From contig DBNZ01000215.1 in the NCBI GenBank assembly GCA_002299495.1, positions 1,170-15,179 on the forward strand: 14,010 nt of DNA. Reading direction: 5' to 3'. Below are positions 7,141 to 13,221 of the stretch, piece by piece (position 1 is the first letter of the stretch; each line of letters starts with the position of its first letter). The position numbers and the translations under genes were made by a program. The notes under the pieces are model-generated. The model ran no database searches and was not told the DNA's origin. It worked only from the letters and a program-made list of their open reading frames with translations. The DNA comes from Methylococcaceae bacterium UBA659 (lineage in GTDB: Bacteria; Pseudomonadota; Gammaproteobacteria; Methylococcales; Methylomonadaceae).

Positions 7141-7149
7141 CTTACGAAA

Positions 7150-7806
7150 TCATCCCGAAACCAATTTGCCACAGCTTAGCTTTAACACCCTATGGTTCAT
7201 TTTGCCAATTAATGAGATGTCATGCGTCGCTATCAAAACAGTGACGCCCACCTGTTGGAAGCTGACAAATAATTTCATAATCTCTAAAGCCAGTTCAGGA
7301 TCAAGATTCCCGGTAGGCTCATCGGCAATAATGATGGGGGGCCTGTTGACGATGGCGCGGGCAATACCCACCCGTTGTTGTTCGCCGCCCGATAAGGCGA
7401 ATGGGTATTTTCTTTCTTTTCCGGTTAGGCTGACTTTATCGAGGGCGGCCCTGACTTTGCGTACTATTTCATAATGGGGGAAACCTGCAATCACCAAAGG
7501 CAAGGCCACATTGTCAAACACGGTCCGGTCTTGCAACAGTTTGTAATCTTGATAAATAAAACCCATTTTCCTGCGGATGAAGGGCAACTGCCGGTGTTTG
7601 GCCGTGCAAAGGTTTTCCCCATCCAACCATATGTTGCCGTGGGAACAACGTTCCATGACCCCGATGAGTTTCAGCAACGTGCTTTTTCCAGCACCCGAAT
7701 GACCGGTTAAAAATGCGATTTCACCCGGCTTAAGCTGAAAATTGATGTCCGTTAAAACTTCGCCGGTTTCATCATAACGCTTGCTGACTTTTTCAAACTT
7801 GAGCAT
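7150..7806 (-). CDS. ftsE: Cell division ATP-binding protein FtsE
   Basis: This 218-residue ABC ATPase powers the FtsX permease at the division site. Visible motifs are Walker A GHSGAGKST (35-43), the Q-loop glutamine Q86, the ABC signature LSGGEQQR (138-145), Walker B IIIADEP with D162 and E163, and the switch histidine H195 in ATHD. The start MLKFEKVSKRYD is the typical FtsE N-terminus. An in-frame upstream start would overlap the preceding gene and add unrelated residues, so it is rejected. It begins 7 bases after the stop of the CtaA-FtsY fusion gene and ends 9 bases before ftsX, consistent with one transcript. Confidence 0.96.
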   Translation of the reverse strand: MLKFEKVSKRYDETGEVLTDINFQLKPGEIAFLTGHSGAGKSTLLKLIGVMERCSHGNIWLDGENLCTAKHRQLPFIRRKMGFIYQDYKLLQDRTVFDNVALPLVIAGFPHYEIVRKVRAALDKVSLTGKERKYPFALSGGEQQRVGIARAIVNRPPIIIADEPTGNLDPELALEIMKLFVSFQQVGVTVLIATHDISLIGKMNHRVLKLSCGKLVSG

Positions 7807-7813
7807 CTGCTGC

Positions 7814-9769
7814 CTAATCCCTGGCCAACAAGGCATCGACAAACGTTTCAGCATGAAAATCTTGCAAATCATCAATGCCCTCACCTATGCCGATGAACCG
7901 GATGGGTATTCCGAATTGCTGCGATAACGCAAAAATCACCCCGCCTTTTGCCGTACCATCTAGCTTTGTCAACGCCAAACCGGTGACACCCACCGCTGCA
8001 TTAAACAACTTAGCCTGTGACAATGCGTTTTGGCCGGTTCCGGCATCGAGCACCAACAACACTTCATGGGGGGCGGCGTCATCCAGCTTGCCCATGATCC
8101 GCTTCACTTTTTTCAGCTCGTCCATCAAATGGGACTTAGTATGCAAACGCCCGGCGGTGTCAGCAATCAAGACATCGATTTTTTTAGCTTGGGCGGATTG
8201 TAATGCGTCAAAAATCACCGATGCGGAATCTGCGCCAGTATGTTGGGCGATAACGGCAATACCGTTACGACCCCCCCATGCCTGAAGTTGCTCTACAGCG
8301 GCGGCCCTGAACGTGTCGCCTGCCGCCAGCATAACGCTATGCCCTTGAGCTTGAAGCTTTTTTGCCATTTTTCCTATGGTGGTGGTCTTACCGGCGCCGT
8401 TGATGCCGACGACTAAAATGACGAAAGGTTTATCCTGTTTAGGGATTGCCAAAATTTGGCTACACGGCTCTAAAACCTGTAGAAGGGATTGCCTCAATAT
8501 TGCGGTAAGGGATGCTGGATCGTTCAGTTGGCGCCGCTCCTGGCTTTCGGCCAATTGCCCGATAATTTGCCGGGTCACGTTAATGCCAATGTCGGCCATC
8601 AACAGGTTAGCCTCCAACTCTTCCAGAAAATCCGGGTCGATATGCTTTTGCCTCAAGGACAAATGGCCTAACACTCCGCTTAAGCCGGTTCGCGTCCGTT
8701 GCAATTGTGACGTCAACCGGACATACAAGGACCCAGGTTTCGCCTCCGGGATAACGGGAACAAGCTCTGCCCGCACCAGCGGCACCTGCCGTACTTGAGC
8801 AACCGCAACAGTTGGGGCTTCCGCTTCTGGCAATGCGAGGCCGCCATATCGGGCGATGACGATCAACGGCAGTAATGCCAAAACGCCCGTAACGTTATGG
8901 ATAACAACCGTCCATATCGGCAATTCGCCCAAATATCCAACCACTTCCAAAGCGGCAAGAACGATGAATAACACCCAAGCGACCCAACTGGAAACCGTAA
9001 TGGTGCGCTTTTCTCGTTTTACGGTTGCCACCGCGGCAAGTATGCTCAACAACGTGAAATTAACCAAAACACTGGTGATATATGCCCAGAACTTAAGCGT
9101 GCTATCGTCGATGACAATAACACCTTGCTCTAAAAACAACCGGGTTTCGCTCCAACTCGTCGGCATACCTCGGAACTCAAAGTTCGCATAGTTCGCCAAT
9201 CTCCATGTCACATAAGCAATATGGAGAAACAACGCCAGCATCGCAAAACGGTTGAAATTGATCAGCAAGCGGTTGACCACCCGGGGCTGTCCCTGTCCAT
9301 TCGTTATGTTGGGTAACGACAATGAAAATAACCACCAACAAGCAAGCATTTCCACTAGCACCAACGCCGTAACACTAATCGGTTCCGCTGAAGTTATGGA
9401 AACCCAGTAGCCGGCCGCCACCTGTAACCCAAATAACACCAACAACATTACAGATTGCGTCACTGCAACAAGGCGGTACTTTTTTTGCCACCATGCCGAC
9501 AGCGCCAATGCCAACAGGGAAAAACCAAAAACAACGGTCAAATAGCGGTAAGCGATTGCGGCCAATACTTGCCAACGGTCGAACGATTGTTCAATATTGA
9601 AAGCGCCCGTTATCGATTTGAAATCATCCCCGGGGGAGATAAAAAAATGACCGAAACAAGTCGGCCAATCCGGACAGCCCAGACCCGATTTCGACAAGTG
9701 GGCGTAAGCGCCTAGCGTTACGAGAATAATACCTAGGATGAATGAGAAAAAAGCCAATCTTTTAAACAT
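7814..9769 (-). CDS. ftsY: Fusion of heme A synthase-like (COX15/CtaA) membrane domain and FtsY SRP receptor GTPase
   Basis: One uninterrupted 651-codon frame encodes two proteins that are normally separate. Residues 1-307 form a CtaA/COX15-like domain with eight predicted helices (about 5-24, 66-93, 99-122, 130-152, 168-190, 226-250, 258-281, 284-307) and the family motif GLGCPDWPTC (C32, C38). Residues 346-651 form a complete FtsY NG domain: G1 GINGAGKTTT (455-464), DTFRAAA (485-491), DTAGR (537-541), TKLDG (601-605) and GIGEGIDDL (627-635). Even helix number and a basic N-terminus place the GTPase in the cytoplasm, where it must meet SRP and ribosomes. No separate start with a well-placed ribosome site is seen near the junction. 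The CtaA half lacks three of four heme-ligand histidines, so heme A synthesis by it is doubtful. No other ftsY is in the window. Confidence 0.9.
   Translation of the reverse strand: MFKRLAFFSFILGIILVTLGAYAHLSKSGLGCPDWPTCFGHFFISPGDDFKSITGAFNIEQSFDRWQVLAAIAYRYLTVVFGFSLLALALSAWWQKKYRLVAVTQSVMLLVLFGLQVAAGYWVSITSAEPISVTALVLVEMLACWWLFSLSLPNITNGQGQPRVVNRLLINFNRFAMLALFLHIAYVTWRLANYANFEFRGMPTSWSETRLFLEQGVIVIDDSTLKFWAYITSVLVNFTLLSILAAVATVKREKRTITVSSWVAWVLFIVLAALEVVGYLGELPIWTVVIHNVTGVLALLPLIVIARYGGLALPEAEAPTVAVAQVRQVPLVRAELVPVIPEAKPGSLYVRLTSQLQRTRTGLSGVLGHLSLRQKHIDPDFLEELEANLLMADIGINVTRQIIGQLAESQERRQLNDPASLTAILRQSLLQVLEPCSQILAIPKQDKPFVILVVGINGAGKTTTIGKMAKKLQAQGHSVMLAAGDTFRAAAVEQLQAWGGRNGIAVIAQHTGADSASVIFDALQSAQAKKIDVLIADTAGRLHTKSHLMDELKKVKRIMGKLDDAAPHEVLLVLDAGTGQNALSQAKLFNAAVGVTGLALTKLDGTAKGGVIFALSQQFGIPIRFIGIGEGIDDLQDFHAETFVDALLARD
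8736..8848 (-). other. Linker joining the CtaA-like and FtsY domains
   Basis: Residues 308-345 of the fusion are rich in Ala, Glu, Pro and Val (for example PEAEAPTVAVAQV and VPVIPEAKPG). They resemble the tail of a short FtsY acidic A domain, which normally ends just before the NG domain (SLYVRLTSQLQRTRTGLSG here). The reading frame is open throughout. GTG and TTG codons occur here, but none has a ribosome site at usual spacing; a GGAGG lies 14 bases before a TTG at residue 348. Confidence 0.7.
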
Positions 9770-9782
9770 GATCGTTTAGTCA

Positions 9783-10523
9783 CTATCCAATCTGTGAAAT
9801 TTTTAGAAGATGGAGCAAATCGCTTTTCACTTTATAGGGGTCGAAGCCTGGCTCGTACCACATCATCACGTTGCCTAACGGATCAATCAGGAACAACATG
9901 CCATCAGCAAGGCCGTTTATGGCTACCCTATGCAGTTGATCAATAATATTTTGTTTGGGAATAAGTCTAATTAAATCTGAATTCATGGCAGCCTTCGGGT
10001 CTGCATCACCTAGTAATTGCCCCATCAAATTCCCTTCAATTTTTTTATCCGCTTTTAATAATTGCTGGAAAAGGGCTTCGTCCTTCTGACTTCCGGTTTG
10101 CCGCAACCGCCATAACAGGCTATCTTTTAACCAAAGTTGTTGGCCTGCATTCACACTCATCCCCCCGGTTATCAGCACGACACGGCGGGTTCTGGCTAAA
10201 TCTTTGCCCAACATCAGGCGCAGTTGCCTTGTTTTTAAAATGGCGTCCAGGCAAATTTCGTTGCATTCAGATTTTGGAACGATGTTGGCGATAAGCCAAC
10301 GGCCTTTCAATTCGCCTAAATGACTCGTAGAAAAAGCGTCAAAGCCAGCAAAGTCTTTCGGATGGCTAAGAATCGGCGGAACTATTAGACGGCCATTGTT
10401 CACACTGGAACCTAACCATAGGTTTGGGTTGACGTATAAAAAAACGGCAATTATCACCGGCACCACCGACAGGGCAAAAATCAATACGATTAATGCCCGG
10501 TTTTTATTCTGTTGTTTCTTCAT
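9783..10523 (-). CDS. SCO-like thioredoxin-fold membrane protein of the cox cluster
   Basis: This 246-residue protein has one N-terminal membrane anchor (about 10-30) and a periplasmic domain. It carries a CxxxC pair, C87 and C91 (SECNEIC), and a LIDPLGNVMMWY strand near 212, both as in SCO-type copper chaperones. A protein of this kind usually lies between SURF1 and the heme A synthase gene in gammaproteobacterial cox loci. The third SCO copper ligand, a histidine shortly before the LIDP strand, is not obvious, so a redox or structural role in oxidase assembly is as likely as copper delivery. The start overlaps the SURF1 gene by 20 bases and has AAGG 5 bases upstream. The stop lies 13 bases before the CtaA-FtsY fusion gene. 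Confidence 0.72.
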   Translation of the reverse strand: MKKQQNKNRALIVLIFALSVVPVIIAVFLYVNPNLWLGSSVNNGRLIVPPILSHPKDFAGFDAFSTSHLGELKGRWLIANIVPKSECNEICLDAILKTRQLRLMLGKDLARTRRVVLITGGMSVNAGQQLWLKDSLLWRLRQTGSQKDEALFQQLLKADKKIEGNLMGQLLGDADPKAAMNSDLIRLIPKQNIIDQLHRVAINGLADGMLFLIDPLGNVMMWYEPGFDPYKVKSDLLHLLKISQIG

Positions 10524-11253
10524 TCCTGCCTTTCAAACTGTACCAAAAATATAAAATCGTAAGAGTAATAGCCAATGCCAACCATTGCAGGGCATACGCG
10601 ACATGTTGTTCCGGCTGCATCTCCTTGCTAAATTGCCAATCCCTGTTATAGCCGGAGGGTTCATCGGCATTTAATTCCACCTGAAATGACCAAATTGGTC
10701 GGCCTAGTTTTTCCCCAACCCTCTTTGTGTCAACCATTTGCAATATCGAAGGCCAACTATTGGTGGGGATTTCTGCCCCTTTCAACTTGATTCCGACGCT
10801 TGGAAATGCATTGATACGACCACGAAGTGAAGTAACGGCATTAGTAACCGATAATTCGGGAATCTCAGCCCTATTATTGCCTAAAGGTATCCAACCACGG
10901 TTTACTAATAAGACATTTTGTGACCCTTCAACAAAGAATGGGGTCAACACCATAAATCCGGGCTTTCCTGATTTTATTTGGTTATCCAACAGAAATTGCT
11001 GGTTAGGGTGGTAACGCCCTACTAATTCAATTTGCTTGTAACGGATGCTGGCTAAGTCCACGTTAGTTAACGAGGTCAAATCAGTAATTTTTTCTTTTGC
11101 ATGACTTTCCGCCATTTCCAATAAAATCTTTTTTTCCTCGGCACGGCCAAACTGCCACTTTGCCAGCATCAAAAATACTGGCATCAGGATAAAAAATGCT
11201 AATGTGGGCAAAAAATTAAACTGGAACCGATAGTTAAACATAAGGAAATACAT
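10504..11253 (-). CDS. SURF1 family cytochrome c oxidase assembly protein
   Basis: This 249-residue inner-membrane protein belongs to the SURF1/Shy1 family, which helps heme A insertion into oxidase subunit I. It has the two-helix hairpin topology: an N-terminal helix near 13-31 followed by AKWQFGRAEEK, a periplasmic domain with GRYHPNQQFLLDN (79-91) and LLVNRGWIPLG (115-125), and a C-terminal helix near 217-238. Two in-frame ATG codons, at 11253 and 11241, are possible and neither has a clear ribosome site, so the first four residues are uncertain. It is the first gene of the minus-strand run that continues through the SCO-like gene into the CtaA-FtsY fusion, ftsE and ftsX. The opposite-strand DUF2909 gene and a terminator separate it from coxC, so it needs its own promoter. 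Confidence 0.92.
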   Translation of the reverse strand: MYFLMFNYRFQFNFLPTLAFFILMPVFLMLAKWQFGRAEEKKILLEMAESHAKEKITDLTSLTNVDLASIRYKQIELVGRYHPNQQFLLDNQIKSGKPGFMVLTPFFVEGSQNVLLVNRGWIPLGNNRAEIPELSVTNAVTSLRGRINAFPSVGIKLKGAEIPTNSWPSILQMVDTKRVGEKLGRPIWSFQVELNADEPSGYNRDWQFSKEMQPEQHVAYALQWLALAITLTILYFWYSLKGRNEETTE

Positions 11254-11271
11254 CCGGTCATTAGGTTAGCA

Positions 11272-11300
11272 TTGTTAATTAAATTGCCGCAGAATATACG
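11272..11300 (+). promoter_or_regulatory. Candidate promoter for the DUF2909 gene
   Basis: TTGTTA (11272-11277), a 17-base spacer and TATACG (11295-11300), each 4 of 6 matches, face the plus-strand small gene 26 bases before its ATG. The same 72-base gap must also hold the minus-strand SURF1 promoter, for which I see only a weak TATATT-like -10. Confidence 0.3.
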
Positions 11301-11325
11301 ATTAACCCGACACAGACACCTTACC

Positions 11326-11589
11326 ATGATTATCAAAAGCATCGTAATTTTTGCCTTTATCTTGATTATTAGTAGCCTAGGTTTTGCCTTATACAACCTT
11401 ATCAAGAATAAAGGCCAAGAACCTTCCGAAAAAGTCTTAAAAGCGCTGACTGTCAGAATCAGCATTTCTGTCGTCATTTTTATTTGTGTTTTTATCGCGC
11501 TAATGACCGGTTTGATTAAACCTGAAGGTATTGGCAAAAACATTCAAATTTACAGGCAAATGCAGCAAGCAAAACAAACGCAAAAGTAA
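11326..11589 (+). CDS. Twin-transmembrane protein, DUF2909 family
   Basis: This 87-residue inner-membrane protein has two helices (about 3-23 and 45-65) joined by a short loop, with the family-like motif KALTVRISIS near 39-48 and GLIKPEGI after the second helix. DUF2909 genes typically lie opposite the cox genes, between the coxC and SURF1 homologues of gammaproteobacteria, exactly as here. The function is unknown; a role in oxidase assembly is inferred from this conserved position only. The ATG at 11326 is chosen because the first helix starts directly after it. An in-frame TTG 18 codons upstream would add a non-conserved polar extension and would coincide with the possible promoter. A terminator follows the stop. 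Confidence 0.82.
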   Translation: MIIKSIVIFAFILIISSLGFALYNLIKNKGQEPSEKVLKALTVRISISVVIFICVFIALMTGLIKPEGIGKNIQIYRQMQQAKQTQK

Positions 11590-11594
11590 CAGAC

Positions 11595-11628
11595 AAAAAA
11601 AAAGCGTTGCCAAAAGCAACGCCTTTTT
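11595..11628. terminator. Bidirectional intrinsic terminator between DUF2909 and coxC
   Basis: GCGTTGC (11604-11610) pairs with GCAACGC (11616-11622) around the loop CAAAA. Nine A precede the stem and CTTTTT follows it. On the plus strand it ends the DUF2909 transcript, and on the minus strand (U9 tail) it ends the coxA-ctaG-coxC transcript, 18 bases after the coxC stop. Confidence 0.9.
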
Positions 11629-11646
11629 GATAACAAATTGTTTTAT

Positions 11647-12510
11647 TTAAATTATATAAACAAAAATAAACAAACCTAACCAAACGACGTCAACAAAGTG
11701 CCAGTACCAAGCCGCCGCTTCAAAAGCAAAATGATTTTCCGGCTTAAAATGCCCTCTGATGCTTCTGAATAACACAACGCTTAGGAATATCGCACCGATA
11801 CAAACATGCAAGCCATGGAAACCGGTCAACATAAAGAAAGTAGACCCGTAGATGCCCGAACCCAAGGTCAAACCCATTTCCGTATAAGCCTCATGATATT
11901 CCGAGGCTTGGAAGAACACGAACAAAATTCCTAACGCCACTGTAGCAATCAGGCCTTTAATCAAATGATCCCGCTTCTTAGCCAACAAGCCGTGATGCGC
12001 CCAGGTACAAGTGACACCGCTGCTCAACAGGATGAGCGTGTTGATAAAGGGAAGACCCCATGCACCCATTGGTTCAAACTCACCGCCGACCTTGCCAGGG
12101 CCATTTGTCGGCCAGGTCGGTTCATAGGAAGGCCACAACAATTCTTTCGTTGCCGCACCAACCCCTTCACCACCCAACCAATGCACCGATAGGTTACGGG
12201 TATACCAAAGGGTGCCAAAAAACACGGCGAAAAACATAATTTCAGAAAAAATAAACCACATCATACCCATACGGTAGGATATGCCCACTTGGGTATTGTA
12301 CATACCCGATTCACTTTCCGTAGCTTGCAAAGTAAACCAACCTGCCAACATGACAATGAAAGTGGCAAAACCAATAACCATCATGGCCGGACCAATAGCG
12401 ACGCCATTAAGGTAATTGGCAAAACCAGCCAAGGTGATGGTCAGACCCAAAGTCGCCATGATAGGCCACGTCGCCCTGTGCGGTATGTAATAAGCGTTAT
12501 TTGTAGACAT
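11647..12510 (-). CDS. coxC: Cytochrome c oxidase subunit III
   Basis: This 287-residue multi-helix inner-membrane protein is the third core subunit of the aa3-type oxidase and stabilises proton uptake by subunit I. The N-terminus (YYIPHRATWPIMATLG) and the block FIFSEIMFFAVFFGTLWY with the conserved glutamate E90 are typical. TWAHHGLL, FQASEYHEAY, GSTFFMLTGFHGLHV and the C-terminal WYWHFVDVVWLGLFIFVYI complete the family pattern with about seven helices. The ATG at 12510 has AGGA four bases upstream. It lies 20 bases after ctaG and is the last gene before the terminator. Confidence 0.97.
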   Translation of the reverse strand: MSTNNAYYIPHRATWPIMATLGLTITLAGFANYLNGVAIGPAMMVIGFATFIVMLAGWFTLQATESESGMYNTQVGISYRMGMMWFIFSEIMFFAVFFGTLWYTRNLSVHWLGGEGVGAATKELLWPSYEPTWPTNGPGKVGGEFEPMGAWGLPFINTLILLSSGVTCTWAHHGLLAKKRDHLIKGLIATVALGILFVFFQASEYHEAYTEMGLTLGSGIYGSTFFMLTGFHGLHVCIGAIFLSVVLFRSIRGHFKPENHFAFEAAAWYWHFVDVVWLGLFIFVYII

Positions 12511-12530
12511 ATGTTCCTACCCTTTTAAGT

Positions 12531-13070
12531 TCACTGTTTTTTATCGGTCTTATCAAAAAATGTATAAGCTAGCGTAATGATTCTATAGTCGGTGGGCAAT
12601 GCCGGATCCACTACGAAACGCACTGGCATTGTCCTGCCTTCATGTGGTTTGAACCGCTGTTCGGTAAAACAGAAGCATTCGGTTTTTCTAAAATAATCGG
12701 CCGCTAATCCTGGCGATACACTAGGTATAGCTTGAGCCACCATCTCCTTATCGGTTTTGTTTTTTGCATAAAATTGAATCGTATAATACTGACCAGGATG
12801 GACTTTTATCGTATTCCTTTCCACGCTAAATTCCATCGGAGCGGACTTATTCAACGACGTGATGAACTCAACGGTCACTTCACGAGTTAGATCAACTTTA
12901 TAACTTGTTTCCTTTGCCGCTACGGCCTCCACCTTTCCATTGATCCCGGTAATATCGCAGAACACATCGTAAAGCGGCACCAACGCATAACCAAAGCCAA
13001 ACATCGCCACTGCCACAAAAAACAACGTGTGCACCAGCTTGTTATTTTTTTTTTCGATATCTTCGCTCAT
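12531..13070 (-). CDS. ctaG: Cytochrome c oxidase assembly protein CtaG (Cox11 type)
   Basis: This 179-residue copper chaperone delivers copper to the CuB site of subunit I. It has a single N-terminal helix (about 13-33) followed by VPLYDVFCDITGINGK with C38, and a periplasmic immunoglobulin-like domain with the paired copper ligands C132 and C134 in the CFCF motif, plus LTREVTVEF and PVRFVVDPALP. All three expected cysteines are present. Its ATG overlaps the stop of a 32-codon gene upstream (ATGA) and has no clear ribosome site of its own, so translation is probably coupled to that micro-gene. coxC follows after 20 bases. Confidence 0.96.
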   Translation of the reverse strand: MSEDIEKKNNKLVHTLFFVAVAMFGFGYALVPLYDVFCDITGINGKVEAVAAKETSYKVDLTREVTVEFITSLNKSAPMEFSVERNTIKVHPGQYYTIQFYAKNKTDKEMVAQAIPSVSPGLAADYFRKTECFCFTEQRFKPHEGRTMPVRFVVDPALPTDYRIITLAYTFFDKTDKKQ

Positions 13071-13165
13071 TTGGAAAAAGCCTGGATTACGGCGGCAATA
13101 TAAATGGCGATGGCAATGACACCGAGTACCAATGCCGTCAGTATGTTTTTATTTTTAAGGTTCAT
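13067..13165 (-). CDS. 32-residue membrane micro-protein between coxA and ctaG
   Basis: A 33-codon frame begins with ATG at 13163-13165 (MNLKNKN) and ends QAFSK before a TGA that overlaps the ctaG ATG by four bases. It encodes a basic N-terminus followed by one hydrophobic helix of about 20 residues (ILTALVLGVIAIAIYIAAVI). A purine-rich GGAAG lies just before the start, closer than ideal. Short single-helix proteins between coxA and ctaG are known in proteobacteria and some are annotated as cytochrome oxidase small assembly proteins. Membership in that group is inferred from size, topology and position, because too few residues exist for a firm match. The ATGA coupling supports its being translated. 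Confidence 0.68.
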   Translation of the reverse strand: MNLKNKNILTALVLGVIAIAIYIAAVIQAFSK

Positions 13166-13176
13166 CTCTTCCAGAA

Positions 13177-13203
13177 GATAGACCGCCGTTAGGACGGCCT
13201 ATC
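13177..13203 (-). promoter_or_regulatory. Stem-loop between coxA and the micro-gene
   Basis: GATAG/CTATC and GCCGT/ACGGC (read on the plus strand) form a two-part stem of ten pairs with a three-base bulge (13182-13184) and a four-base loop TAGG. No T-tract follows on the minus strand. It sits 18 bases after the coxA stop and 11 before the micro-gene ATG, where it could protect the coxA mRNA 3' end or partly limit read-through. The function is inferred. Confidence 0.5.
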
Positions 13204-13221
13204 ACCATATCTTGTTTATGT

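Noticed and set aside
7807..7884. A 26-residue extension of FtsE
   Set aside because: It overlaps the 3' end of the CtaA-FtsY gene, and FtsE proteins begin at MLKFEKVSK or its equivalent.
8736..8848. An independent FtsY start inside the linker
   Set aside because: Only GTG and TTG codons occur, and none has a well-spaced ribosome site. The nearest GGAGG is 14 bases from a TTG, so internal initiation is possible but not supported.
11199..11543. A 114-codon minus-strand frame opposite the DUF2909 gene
   Set aside because: It overlaps SURF1 and lies antisense to a recognisable twin-transmembrane gene; its hydrophobicity mirrors the sense gene.
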